Source: Tomocerus qinae (taxonomy: Eukaryota > Arthropoda > Collembola > Entomobryomorpha > Tomoceridae). Taken from it: a DNA stretch of 64,000 nucleotides. Each line of letters starts with the position of its first letter. Within the stretch, counting starts at the first letter, position 1. Made by a program: the position numbers and the translations under genes. The notes below the pieces were generated by a model. It was given only the letters and a program-made list of their open reading frames with translations, searched no databases and was not told where the DNA came from. Shown in pieces: positions 40,764 through 54,100 of the stretch. The stretch spans positions 105,731,812 through 105,795,811 of the forward strand of contig CM034546.1 of NCBI GenBank assembly GCA_020055645.1, read 5' to 3'.

Positions 40764-43757
40764 TCACTTATAAGGAACTGTCTGAAGAAAATGTGACGAC
40801 GAAGCTCGAGGAGCAGGGGCGACAGGCATAACAAAATTAGCCGAGTCATTTTTCTCGGGTGGCGGCGGTGGAGGTGGTGATGGCGCCACAGAATCTGGAA
40901 CTGTTTGCAGCGTCTCAGATGCTGTAGGTGCTGTAGCAGTAGGTAACAAACCAAGGGATTGTAGGCAAAACGCTGCAGCGTTAGCTTTCGCCAACTTTTT
41001 ATTATTCGTAGCTACACATGGTTGATATTCTACACCGTTCACCGTTACCTTATACACAAATTGTTTCTGATGGGGAGGACCATGCTCAAAGCAAAGGTCA
41101 AAGGCTGGAGGACCCCATCTCCGTTTTACACATAACTCCATTACAGCAGACACAGGATGTTTACCTAACAAAATGAAAGCATGAGGCTTAAAAGTTTGAC
41201 CATTTTAATTAAAACAAACATAGCCAGAAATTGAATATTACCACTAAGATCAAATATGTTTGGCAAAGAAGGCCCCTTTCTTATATCCGCTGACGCTGTC
41301 AATCCTTTCTTATCCATTTTAATTTCTAAAGACAATGGCACGGTACTCCCTTCTTTGTTTTTTCCAAGACCTTCTCCTGGTTTCCATCCCATTTTCTGCA
41401 AAAGATGCATACCCATACCACTATCAACTTCTTTCGCAGTTTTCAACTGATCTTTCTTCACCCAAGCCTGAGGTCCAGATGTTAGCTCTGACTGAGACAA
41501 AAATTTCGGTTCTAGAGCTTTTGCCACTGCCCAGTCTTTCATCTAAAATACATAAACCACATTGCGTTCATTAAATAATAAACCTAGATAAACTGATTAG
41601 AAAGAATACTCCTTAGTTTCTACATTTTAATTATTTTATAAAACTACCATTTTCGAAGCTTCTTCCAATTGAGCTTTAGCTTCTTCATGTTCTGGTGCTT
41701 CTTGCAATTTCCTCATTGCACGGAGACGCATTGAAATAACTGCACTGATGTCAACACTGGGGGCTGGAGGGGGATCATGTTTTATCCCAGTGTCTTGGGG
41801 TTCTTTCAAAGCTGGATCAGGAGATGGTCCTTCCATTATTGCTTTTAATTCAGTTGTATTTTCAGCAGAATTCTCCTCTTTTGGCATTGGAGCAACAGCG
41901 TTGACTTTTGGACCAGACAATGGGACCAAACTAATAGAAAAATTTTAATGCAACTGTTGATAGTAAGATCTAAGAAAATTATATCTTAATATATGCATTA
42001 ATTACAATGGAGTCACTTATTTTACCTATTATTTTCATCCTTCTTCTGTTCCTCGTCGTCCTTTTCTACTGGCTTCCACTCCAGCTCCTTAAACCTATGC
42101 TGTGTGCCACTGGAAACAGGGAACTGAACCTTTAGCTTGGCATTTTCAATAGCAAGTTCCTGTGGAGTTCGAACTGGAAGTGGAATAGCGTTACGAATAT
42201 TGAGTGTGATTTGCGGCATTGGTCTTTCTTTGACCATAAATGGATGGTGTATAAAATGAGGAGTAGAATGTTCTCCGTCGCTAGCCCCAGAATCATCAGA
42301 CATATGGTCATACGCGTCTCCACGAGCATCCTTCTTAGCTAATCGGCGGCAATACTCCGTAAGTTCTTCAACGCTTTTACCACCTGCCTTAATTGCTACA
42401 ATCTGGTCTCTGGAAAATATATCCGTGGGAAGAACACCACTTCTCATTAATTTCGTGGCATTTCTTCTCGCAATTTGTAGTAGTTTTGTCTTATCGATTA
42501 TATCGTCAGGATGGCGCGACCTTGACCTAGATCTTGACCTGGACCTATAAATAAAAAAAAATTCAAAAATTATGTCTTTCAACAATACTCCAGTTGCAAC
42601 AATTACCGTTCACATACACACATACAAACCGTCCCATGAAGCATGTGGGATAGTGGCAGTATAGTAAAAAGTTGTCAACCTCATTAAAATAGATAAATTG
42701 CAAAAAATATATAAATTACATACCTAGATCTTGATCTATAAGACCTTCTACTGTATCTTTCTCTTTCGTCTTCCACAGGTTCATCATAATAAGTTCTTCC
42801 TGTATACCCAAAACCTCGCATACCTCCCGCGTATCTCCTGTCTTCTGTATTATAATACTGATCATCGTCTCGTCGACGGCTTCTACTTTCGTTATATGTA
42901 TGACTTGTATTTCCGTAATGATATTTCTCTTGTTCCTTCTGCCACGAGGTCTGGTAGTAAGACGAGCTTCTATTCGAGCTAGAGCAGTGTGATGACGATG
43001 GTGTCGGACTGTCGTTTCTGGGAGGGGCCACTCGGATGGATGATTCGGACGAATCTCGTCTTCCAGAAGATTTACTATGATAATGCTCCGAACTATCGCT
43101 TCTTCGTCGGTGGTGCCTTTCTGAACGGGGAGGAGTGAGCATGTGATCTTGCCTAATCTCATCAGGTTTATATCCCAAAAGTAATAATTCATCTTCGTCT
43201 AATTTATATCTTTTATGGCTGCTACGAAAAACGTCCGGTGATCTGCTCTTTCGACTTGCTCTTTTCTTAACTTTGTGCTTACGTTTTTCCTTTTTACTTT
43301 CTTCATCTTCTAAAATTTCACCTTCCTCAATATCAATCTTTAAAGTCTTATCATTACTTTTCTCTTTGACTTTCTTTTTAGAACTAAAGCTAGACTTAGA
43401 TTCTGTTTCAAGACGCTTTTTTTTCTTCGGAGACTTGACTTCGTCATTACTTACATCAGCCTTTCCCTTAGATTTCTTATGTCTCTCTTCGGAGGATTCC
43501 TTCTTAGTTTTGTGTTTTTTTCTCTTCGCCGTATCGCTGTCAGTAGAACTAGAATCACTATTGTCCTTTTTCTTAGACGACTTAGATTTCTTCGATTTTT
43601 TCTTCTTTTTCTTCTTCGATTCGTCAAAAGATGTATTGAAGGTACTGAAAAGTTCATTAAGAATATCTTTTGAAGTTTTACTCCCCTTATCTTCATCTTC
43701 GCGTGGGACAATACCTTCGAAGTTTAACGGAAAATCATCATCGGATTTATTTGTCAT
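40764..43757 (-). CDS. SON: SON-like splicing co-factor (RS, G-patch and dsRNA-binding domains)
   Basis: Nuclear-speckle protein that supports splicing of weak introns (family knowledge). Five coding exons: 43757-42724, 42544-42026, 41930-41648, 41542-41242, 41164-40764; 845 aa, far shorter than vertebrate SON (about 2400), which carries long repeats absent here. Exon 1 encodes a Lys/Ser-rich low-complexity region with a run of seven Lys, then an Arg/Ser region whose RS dipeptides continue across the first intron (SRSRSRSR). Next come PDDIIDKTKLLQIARRNAT, HHPFMVKERPMPQITLNIRN and FPVSSGTQHR, as in SON. The G-patch (about 654-700) reads GMGMHLLQKMGWKPGEGLGK. The C-terminal dsRNA-binding domain starts KHPVSAVMELCVKRRWGPP and ends KLAKANAAAFCLQSLGLLP. 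A Pro-rich tail follows. A 5' UTR intron is likely: TTTTCTTTTGCAG ends at 43847, 89 nt before the ATG. Confidence 0.93.
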
Positions 43758-43846
43758 CTTATTGCGCTGTCAATTTATATCTCCACTTGTGTCCACAGTC
43801 TCAGCCCAGGGGAATGTAATGAGCTACAACTCAATAGATGATGTAT

Positions 43847-45252
43847 CTGCAAAAGAAAACATTAAATTACATGAAAACGTTACAGTGCATTATGGATGGA
43901 CTAGCCCTGAAATTGGCATACTGTCTCAAACAAACCAATGCTTGTATCTTTCTTAAAAACGCATTTTTACAATAATAAATCCCTATAATTTACGTTCCGT
44001 CAAGTTGCATGCCAAGCAAACCACAAACTCGTGAAGAGTTCAGAAATGACAAAATAAAGGTATTGCCCTTCATTTTATTGTATTTTTTAACACATAACAT
44101 ACAGACATGCAGGTGTATTGATTGCATGTGTAAATGTAATTGAATATTGGGATGTGGGAACGTTTGGCTCAATCTGTTCTTCAAAAAATTCTTTTAAATA
44201 ATTGTTGACAAATCAAACAAGGAAATTAATACCTTTTCTTGCAAATGGCATTATTTCGGTAAATAAATGTTATCTTCCAAAATTATTCAATAGTCTCTGG
44301 AGGAAACGTTTAGTAAACTATGTAAACTCTCTGGAAAAAATCGTTTTACCTTTCTCGGCATTGCCAAAATGGAAATAATATTTACTACAGTTGAATTTAG
44401 CGCAATCCTGGAGATAAGTTTCCTGTTCCCGCTGGTTTCAAAGGAATTCATCCCACGGAATTAACGTACCTCAAATGTTGACAATATTCAGTCCACCAAC
44501 AACCAATAATCATATTCATATTATTCAATATTATTTCCTACAAGTTTTTTGAAATATGAAATATGAGTTGAACTTCCAGTTAAATTCAGATTTGTATTAT
44601 TTGCGTTTGCGACATCATTAAAATACTTTCGTTAAGTCTTCCTTGGACTTGCCAAACTTTCCGTTCCCCAAGCTCTTCAAGAAACCGTACAAAGTCAAAA
44701 GCAAGCAAACAGAAAAGAGAAGAAAGTGGACAAAAATACAATCGGAGGAGATTGCTTGTCGTAAAATTTTCTGGAGCAACTGCCGGAGGTACTACATAAT
44801 CAAATCCTTTTAGCACTTACACAGTTCTCTTACGAATTTTAAGATATATATGACAAGAGAGTTAGATCAGTATAAGCCCAAACTCAGTGGGTACACAGAG
44901 ACAATTTACTATTTTTGAGAGATTACTTATTATTTTATCTTTTAGAATTTCTATTTTTGACCTGACTCGATCTGTGTATGCTTTTATAAATGAATTCGAA
45001 TTTTATTTATTTAGTTCACTGCTATTGCTGTTACTGAAGACGACTAGAACGACCTAAGCCATAAGCAGCCCTCAACCGTTGTTGATATCGGAAGAAGGTT
45101 TAAGTTGGCATTTTTGATGCCTGAACTTATTAAATAAGTTCCTACTGGTTGAAACTTGAAACTATCGCACAGTGGCCAGTGGCTCATTCCGTTTCTACAA
45201 AACTCGATGTTGATAGATTCTATCTGGAACGATAGTGAAGTTCTCTAGAGAG
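43847..45252. promoter_or_regulatory. Probable divergent promoter region between SON and the Cep97-like gene
   Basis: On the minus strand an acceptor just above 43846 implies an upstream SON UTR exon; a donor (CTGT|GTAAGT) with exon edge at 44821 is a candidate for it. On the plus strand a consensus donor (AGAG|GTAAGT) with exon end at 45252 is a candidate first exon of the downstream Cep97-like gene. If both hold, the two first exons are head-to-head within about 430 bp. I saw no TATA box. Confidence 0.35.
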
Positions 45253-47174
45253 GTAAGTATTAAACTAAAGTTACATTCATTTACAACTATTCCGATTTTG
45301 CTTGATTATGTTGATATTTATTTCGTTAAGTTGAATCCTGTACTATAAGGATCCTAATCATATTTAGTACGATATTTCTTGGGACCCTGTACTAAGTCAT
45401 TTCTATATTAGTAGAAACGACTTAGTAGTAGTAATTTATTTTGTCTTAATATCATACTAGTGTACTATAGAGAAAAAGCTATTGAAGGAAGAAAATGTGC
45501 CAAAATTCTTAAAAAATGTTTAAAACTATTTAGTAGGTAGTAAATTTAGGTTGGATTAATCATTAAGCAGTTGTGCATCTGCACTGTGTTATAAAAGATG
45601 TCTGCATGTTTATTGCTGGCTTTTGAACACGACACCTGACACTGACATTTTCATCTTAAAAAGATAATAATCTCAAAATAAATATGGAGAGGAATTAATA
45701 GAATTTCAGCGAAATGTTGCCAGTTTATCCATGACTGAGATTTTTCGTTCTTCATGTTATATTTTCATCTGTTTTAAGTACTTGAACATTACTTTATTTC
45801 CTGTCATAAACCTAGATATTTGTTAGTTCCCTTTTTAATTCTTTTTTGGAGTTCTTTTCTTTTGGAGCAATATTCTTTTTTGTTCAATTTGTATACTCGT
45901 GTCTCGTATGTTAGTGAAGGTTAACATAATATACTACAGACATTGAAGAATGGGGGAAATTGGGATTTTTTTTGTTGAGTTCGTCTATTCGTGTTCGCTT
46001 ACAAATGTTATAATATTATGGTAATGTAGTAATAGTTAACTATTCTATTAATATTAATGAACTTTGCATCTGTAGAATTTATGGAATACTACTCTCTCCA
46101 TATGCATTTTGCTAGGTTTCTAATTTCTACTTGCATGTCAGAAGTATATAGTCATTTGATATTTCATAATCGTGCTAATTGTTAGTTTGACTTGACCAAA
46201 TTCACTCACGCTATAGTGCCTTTAGTATTGATTTAACTCCATGATAAATACAACAGCAGAATAGGAAAATTAAAGTAAAAGCTTTTTAATTAAAGACTGA
46301 GCGAGTTGTAAGAGAAAGTTAGAATCTAATTACAATTTGCGTTTGTTTGTACTTTGTACTTTATTTACGATCAAAGCTATGTGGGATAGAGAAAGAAAGA
46401 AACGCACGCAAACTACAAACAGTAGAAGCCATATAATACATATAGATATATATATATATATATTACAAATACAATGTATTTGTAATATATATGTGTATTA
46501 TGTACAATGTAGCATAGCATCATGAATGTAACCTTTCTGTTTTATTCAGAGAAATGGTTTTATTTTATTAGCATTTTAGGTATGCCCGATTCCTACTTTC
46601 GAATTCCATTTCTCCTATAAAGTCGTAACTACATTCCCCCGCAATACAATATACTATGTATGTACTATTCACAGCCCGGACGCTAGGAGAAACTTATGGT
46701 CGTCGTTTAGTTCATTTATAAGCATTTTTGTTTTAGTATGCAATAATTTTTACTTTTCTTGCGCTTAGATTTTTAGAGTTATAGGAACCTCCATGTTATA
46801 TCAGCGCCTTTATGAATGGATTGGCTATGACTTCTGTTTTCTGTACGTAATAAATATTTTGTATCTGTGTAAATAATGTAGTATTTTTAAACCAAAACAA
46901 AACTGTTTGAATGGGCCATATAGGTCGTACGCGTAGTCTTACCTTATTTATCTCTTTATATAAATGGTTTTTAGAGTTTTAGACCAAGCCAGACAGGAAG
47001 AATACAATCAAACATAGACTTTGGGTATAATCGTATTAGCTAGTAAAGTACGTACAGAGTAAAGACCGTGTCGAGACCGAAGGGAGTAGTGTATAATGTG
47101 TAGTATACTGTGACTGGGTTTAGTGGCTTTGGCTCGGGAAAGCCAAAAGCTTGCATGATTAGCAATTAACCGAA
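45253..47174. other. AT-rich stretch, probable first intron of the Cep97-like gene
   Basis: No coding potential seen. I looked here for leucine-rich-repeat exons of the downstream gene and found none. Apart from a TA-rich foldback listed separately, nothing stands out. Confidence 0.4.
46456..46492. repeat. Perfect 17-bp inverted repeat with 3-nt loop, beside a (TA)n run
   Basis: The arms are exact reverse complements (ATATATATTACAAATAC and its complement) around AAT. A dinucleotide (TA)n run of about 20 nt abuts it on the left. It probably arose from microsatellite sequence; it could extrude as a cruciform. Confidence 0.7.
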
Positions 47175-49744
47175 ATGCCATGCAATATGCAAACCGTGCA
47201 ATTTAGGGCTATGAACAATGAACCGTTTTATTCTTCTGGTATCGGTACGGACAAAAATCACAGCCTGAATATAACATCACGTGGCTGTTTTAAGGTATGT
47301 AGTAGCAAAAGAATTAATTATTATTGCTGCTAGTTATCTCGATTCTTAACTGTTTTACTTCTCAAACAAAATAAATTCTATTAGTTTCAATGTGCTGATA
47401 CTGATAATCTGTGGTAGTGTAAGTGTAGGTGGTCATCAAAAGTAACATTAGAAGCCATTTAACTGACGTTTTAACAGCAACGTTGGTTTACTTCATTGGG
47501 TGTAGTCTAATAGTTTGTCACGTAGAAGATTTACAGCAAGAGTCAGGAACTACATAATAGACCGAATATATAGTTTGCTTTAACATCTGAACGTGATGAC
47601 AGCACGATATATAGATTTATAAACATTTTGTTTGTGCTACAGACAACTTGTTTAGACTGAGACGTTGCATAGATATTCTAAGCTAACAAATACAAATTAC
47701 CTGTGGGTAATTCAATTTCATGGGAGAAAAAACATACTCCTTCCTACACACTAATTAAAAAATACATGATTTTTTAAATTGTAGAATATTTTTTTGAAGT
47801 AAATTGATGAGACCAAATTGCATCCTTTTCAGAGTATTTTTTTGGAATTTTGGAAAGGAAATATTTGGTGAAAAATATAAGTTAGTGTCATTTATTATCC
47901 ATGGAATTTGTTCAACTGTACCTCTGTGACTTCAGTCACATGAACAAGTACCGATCTATACATTTGTGATGTGAAAGTCTTTAGTGTTGGTGACAGGAAA
48001 GCTATTTATGCAGCTGCCGCATTGCAATGCAAACAAATAGTTTCCTTCTCAAGCAACTTGAACTGTTAAGTATGTAAAGAGCGAGGGAGAGTATAGACCT
48101 ATAGTGGTGTGTCAGTTAATTCAATTCCATGCTCAAAATGTTAAACGTCCAGGCGAGGAAATGTAAACGCCAGTAAACGGACCGCATTCATTTTTTGACT
48201 TTCGGAGTGTGTCAATGCTTTCTACATAGTTTGTTTCACAATTCTTTCAAAGCGGAAAAATAACGTTCCAAGTTCAGTTTACTGAGTTGACTTAAGGTGG
48301 CTACCGGCTAGTTATATAATATAGTTTCCTTGAAATAACTGTTCAGCAAAAATTTCGTCATCTCGTCATAAAAGTTGATAATTCGTTATTTCTTTGTATG
48401 ACGGTGGTGAATGCATGCAAATTATTATTGACAATTAATTAATTATTGTATTAATAATGTAGGTTATTTTATTCCTTTATAGGAGAAAACAATGACGTTG
48501 CCAGCGAACAGTACATTTTTGCCCGTCCTGGATGATCTCTTAAGTCCTGATTTTCGCCCAGTGTTGTTGCCAGTCCAGACACCTCAAACTCCTAGTGAAC
48601 ATGCATTCGCAATGTCATCCGGTCCAACTGCTAAGGTCAACTTTGGCGACACCCTTCACACATCAACATATGGAAATGACGTCAAATGCAAATCTGGACC
48701 GGAGAGTGCGAAAGAAAATATTCGAGATTCCTCAAGAAGAGATTCTCAAGTAGCCGCAACTAAAATTCAACGATGGTGGAAATTAAGAAAGAGACGTGTC
48801 ATGACTAACGGTAATGGCAGTACATCTACTGTTGATATAAAGGCGGAGAGGGTCAAACATTCTATTAGACATACACGAACAGAAGATCATATTCGGTGAG
48901 TATTTTTAAATAGTTTTAATTCAATAGTATTGGTATTTTGATTAATGAATTTTCAATTAGAATGCATGGCATATTGATATTGCGATAAATTATATCATCA
49001 TCATTTTAAGTGAACTCAAGCCTTAGATTAAACGGAAACTGAATTTTTATAGCAATTTATTATTAATTATTAAATTTATATAGATTTTTGGAGTCAGAAG
49101 TTAATCGACTTAAAGGTGCTCTTTCTGCGGAAAGGAAATTGCGTTCTCTTCAACTAGAAGCAATTCGCTCTCTATGGAGTCAAGTTCAGAAGTTTTCATC
49201 GTCCGTTTCTACAGATTTGGCAAATTCCAGTTCATCGTCTCTGATGACTCAATCCGTACCAAATGGCTTACCTAATCAATATATGCAAAATTGTTCGCCA
49301 ACAAAAGATCCTGGAGTTATGAGCATGTCTTTGAACAGCGCTCTGGACCAGCAGAAGCAATCATCACCTTGCAAGTCTGCAACGACGACTTCAGTAGCTT
49401 CTACATGCAGTTGTACGAAAGAAATTCAAAATCTCCGTGAAAGTTTAACGTCCGATATGACGCATCTAAGGGCCATGATAGACCAACTTCGCGTAAAAAG
49501 TGATCAAAATGATGAGTCAAACCACGGAAACGGAAATAGTAGTGGCAGTGAAGAAAATTCCAGAATTTCTCAACAAAAAAGGCCTTTATCTCTTAACCTC
49601 GTTGGCATTTCCACTAAGGATAAAGAGGGGCAGCAAACTGGAGAGAAACAACCTGAAGGGAAAGAAGTTAGTGGTTATGCTGATCAAATGGCTTCTAAGC
49701 TGCTTGAAGATGCCGTCGAAATCGATAACGAACCGAAGCAATGA
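47175..49744 (+). CDS. IQ-motif/coiled-coil protein resembling the C-terminal half of Cep97
   Basis: Exons 48483-48895 and 49084-49744 are secure: the junction rebuilds EDHIRFLESEVNRLKG across GTGAGT...TATAG. An upstream exon 47175-47294 (MPCNMQTVQFRAMNNEPF...; donor AAG|GTATGT) joins in phase 0 and would give 397 aa; otherwise translation starts at ATG 48492 (354 aa). The core is one IQ motif, ATKIQRWWKLRKRRV, followed by a helix IKAERVKHSIRHTRTEDHIR and the coiled coil ending LEAIRSLWSQVQKF. The same order (IQ motif, helix, EAxRxLWxQV) occurs in the centrosomal protein Cep97, which with CP110 caps centrioles and limits cilium assembly. Cep97 also has N-terminal leucine-rich repeats; none are visible here or in the 2 kb upstream. 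The C-terminus is Ser/Gln/Glu-rich. Orthology is a reasonable guess, not established. Confidence 0.6.
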
Positions 49745-51119
49745 GCTGAGCTCATTACTATAAAAATCGAGTAAACTGAACCTTTATGTATCTATTCAGT
49801 CAATATTTTGACTGATTTATGTAGCCACACACGGTTGTTATAATATTTGCAGTTCAGTTGAATTGCATTTTGTTATAGACGATACATGTTATATGCCTAG
49901 TACAATATAATGTTATATATATTATAATATTATTGGAAAGTTATGTATGTAGGTACACACAAAGTACATTAGTTTGTGTTATTATGTGTATTGTATTGTA
50001 TACCCCGGTACATGTACGGTTTGCATTCCATATTGCAAAACTGAATTATGTAGAAAGTAGCATTTTCCATTCTGTGTTAACTCTTTGCTAGTATTATGCA
50101 CTAGCATAGTAATGTAAACGTAACAGTACTGACAGAACATTCTTGTACTAATGCAGTTGCTTAGACCATTACATTACAATATTGCTATATAGAACAAAGT
50201 ACTACTAGTTCATAGTTCACAATAAATATAAGACTTTACGGTTTATTATAGCCTAGCCTTAAGAATAGCTATAGTATTTCGACCTACTTTTATTTTTTTA
50301 CCCATTATGTATTTTTCAGTTTCTACCTTTCATTTGCTATATAGCACGTTGTGTTCCACTAATAAGAAGCCATACGGGACGTAATTGATTAGGATCGTTG
50401 TTAGGTAGGAATCTTGGATTAAAATTATTGTTAGTTGGTTGTAATTTGAAGTTAGCAAAGCAAAAAACAGCAGCAGGTAAACCGGTCGGTGTATATAAAC
50501 TTGCTTAAAATTGCCAAATTTAAAAGTCTCGGAGATGTCATTGTGTAATGTATTCATGTAATTTTTTATGTTGACCAATTGTATTCTATTACGAGAAGTT
50601 AATGAGCACAAAATACGAAAACACTTCATTTAAAAAAATTATACTGAATTTTGTGGAAAGGGAATGTCCACGAATTCTCACGATTTAAAAGTAACAATAA
50701 GAGAAAAATGTTCCACAATTTCTATGAAACCTGTCAGATTGTCAAACGACATTTTTCAACTATTTTCAGCAACTATGATATAATGTTAATCTTCCAGGGT
50801 TCTATTTACGCAGTAACTCATGTTTTGAATTATTGCTACTGGTAGTAATCCGATTGTGGATGGGAAACAGGTTATTACAACAAAATTCTCTATTAAATAT
50901 TCCTGTATGTATTTGGATGTAAATGCTCATTGTGATGCTATGATTTTGTATATTTTCTTTAAAGACACTTAATGACTTACTCCCGAAAAAAGAATAAAAC
51001 ATGAGCTAAAGTACTTGTCATCTAATATTATTTCTGCTTTTGACATTTATTAGAATTTTAATAATCTACTATTACAATTTTAAAAATATAAAACGACCTC
51101 GGTAAGTATAAATATTGTT
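49745..51119. other. 3' UTRs of the Cep97-like gene (+) and RARS2 (-)
   Basis: The two genes converge here. AATAAA at 50221-50226 (+) lies about 480 nt after the Cep97-like stop. Frames in this interval (e.g. 50330-50629 minus) show no protein character. Confidence 0.45.
51046..51051 (-). terminator. Poly(A) signal AATAAA, RARS2
   Basis: AATAAA on the minus strand about 70 nt beyond the RARS2 stop codon; well placed to define that transcript's 3' end. Confidence 0.55.
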
Positions 51120-54100
51120 TCACATCTCAGTTAATGGACGAATACCAATAACACTCATACCATACCCTAGTATTTTCCTAGATAAACAAAATAGGATGTA
51201 GCGACTAATGGCAGCTGATCTGTTTGGCTCAGTATTGACTTTAAGTTCTTTCAGTCCTTTAGACGACTTGTCACACAATTTGAAAAGGTATGTGAGTAAA
51301 ATACACGGTTCCAGTTCACTGTATGATGACCAAAATGCATCTTCAAAGCTATAGCAATCAAAAATATTAGGTATTAAACTGTATAACCCACAAATGTCAA
51401 TCAATATTTTAAAACGGATGTAAGCTAGCTTTAAGTTTAAGCATCTCATTATGTACAAAAATGATTTTTAATATTTACATCTTTCTTTTTCGTCAAAAAC
51501 TAACTTCTGTTATTATGGTTATGAATTAATACATAAAAAATAAGGGAAAACTAACTTGGCTAAATGCAAGGCGAGATCTAAAGCGACTTTGTCTCCTATC
51601 ACGAATGCTGGGTCAAATTCATTAGGCAGGACAGATTCATCGATCGAGAAAAGAGTAGATAGTTTGGATTCCAGGGAGCAAAGTCTTGCATGATTGTACT
51701 GGATACGAATCCCCGTCTCTCCAGTCGATTTTAAGGCGTCGTTCCAATCAAAACGAATGTCTCGATTTCTCCTGACTTTGAGCGAATTAACTACCACAGC
51801 CGACAGAGCTAGTTGTGTAGAAATGCTTGTATCTTCTTTCATTCGGGTATTTATGGACTTCCTCCGGTACTCTTCCATCACGGAAGAACCTTCGCGAATC
51901 ACATCTGAGAGTAGCACGAAATTCCCAGATCTAGTTGACATGCCTTCGACTTTCCCGAAGGTCACATGTTGGAATTTATGTTCCCATTTATTTTCGTTGA
52001 TTTGCGACGGGTCGAAACCCAATTTTTCCAACAACTTAAACAATGTCATGAAATGATGAGCTTGGGTTTTATCCACAACGTAAAGCATTCGATCTAGCCT
52101 ACATGACAAAAAGGGTTGATTTAATTTTTTGATTTACGCACATTTTGAACACTGATACTTGGCAGCATAGCAATAGAATACATTAAAATTTGATATATCA
52201 ATTTGGGTTGTTGTTTACTAGCTTACTTGGTTTTCTCCACTCTGTTTATGGCACAAGCAAGGTCTCTAGTTAAATATAATGAGCTTCCATCAGCTTTAAT
52301 AATAGGAATTTTTATTTCATTGGCAGAATTTCCATGTTGGGGCAGACGGACGTACATACATCCATCGTCATTAATTTCGACAATACCCTTCTCCTTTAGC
52401 AGTCTCAAAACTTTTTCTGTGTGATCACTTCGAACAGTAAATTCAGATTCCCCCTACAATACCAATAAAAATTCCAATGAGACATCAAAGCTAAAAATTA
52501 AAATAATTTTGATGTATAGGGTTCCAACATTTAGTTTCCTCTGCTGATAAGAGGACACAATAGCTTTGTAGGTGGTCTCCTTTGTTCGTGCTTAGTCAAG
52601 CGCGTACTCCCTTTTGTTATCTTTTTGAGCAGAGGAAAGTGAAACATGCGACTTTCACCATCGTGAAACATGCGACTTTCACCATCGTAAAACATGAGAC
52701 TTTCACCATCGTAAAACATGCGACTTTCACCATCGTGAAACATGCGACTTTCATCATCGTGAAACATGCGACTTTCATCATCGTGAAACATGCGACTTTC
52801 ATCATCGTGAAACATGCGACTTTCACCAACGTAAAGCGTGGAACTTTTACCCTATAAAACAGTGTGATATTCATCATAGTTAACATGGTGAAAGTACATT
52901 GTCTACATTGTTATAAAGTTAAATCCCCCACAAGGGTACCACCATTTTTCGACATTTACATTGTTATTTTCTTCGGTGACTTGACGGATGGGGGATAATA
53001 CAGTAAAAAATAAATACTAATTTTAGTCAGATATTCAAAATTATTATAAAGAACAAATAACAATAGTATGTATATATGTACATACAGGTAAAAAGGGTTT
53101 TATTTTTGGGACCACAGCGGTTCCTCTAAGGTGCTTAAACTTAATTTCCAAACTAGCTGACAACTAGATGAGTTTTTATTCATCAACCGGAATAGGAAAA
53201 CACATGCATTGAGATCCACAACAGCGCGACCTAAGCACATAGTGTTAGGCTACAACTAAGGGGTATTAAAATACACACCTGAACAACGTCATAGACAATA
53301 TCGAATAGTGACCAGAAACTCCCCAAGTGATTTACAGTTTTTTCTCGAATGGAACTCCATATCTGAACAGCTTTAGGATCAGCACGTTCTAATGCTGCAC
53401 AGCAATCATGCGCTTTTTTTGCAAACTCTTCGTTTGTTTCCATTTCCTTAACAGCTTTAACGTAGCAATTTAACAATGATTCCAAATCAAGAAAGTCGAC
53501 AGATTTAGACGCATCTTCTTCCGGAATCCAATGTCCTAATCCAGCCTATGATAAGCAAAGTCTTAAATTATGTGGCCAAAAGCATTTAGAATAAAAGACC
53601 TATATTTTATGTATTTTACGCATATAATAATTAAATTATGGAATAGACAAAACAATTTTAATTTAACCAATCATGGTTAATTAAACATAACATTAACATA
53701 AATTAACATTAACCAATCATTGACAATTATCACGTCATGATTAATTAAACTAAAGTGACAACAAATCTGGGGTTACCTGAAGAATTCCGAATTGCTTTCC
53801 AAAATCTCCAAGAAAACAATAGCTCATAACATTATTTTTTGCAGCTTTGCAAATACGGTAAACGTAATTTCCCGTCATGGTAGATCTAAGGTGTCCTACA
53901 CAAATAATATATATTATAATACTCCGGTTAAGATATATAATGACAAATGAGCATTTTTATTAATTACTTTACCTAAATGAAGAGGTTTCGCTATATTTGG
54001 TGACCCAAATTCCACTATCATTTTTGTATTTGGGATTCCTTCATTTCTTAAAAACTGGAATTTTTCTAATATTTTGTACTCTAGCTGATGACACCTACTA

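Noticed and set aside
43273-43956. 227-codon plus-strand ORF rich in Leu/Phe/Ser
   Set aside because: It is antisense to SON exon 1, whose Lys/Ser/Asp/Glu-rich codons read as Leu/Phe/Ser on the other strand. No start context, splice support or family resemblance.
52531-52886. Repeat-protein-like ORFs on both strands
   Set aside because: Products of the 24-bp minisatellite: a period divisible by three keeps several frames open. They lie in a RARS2 intron.
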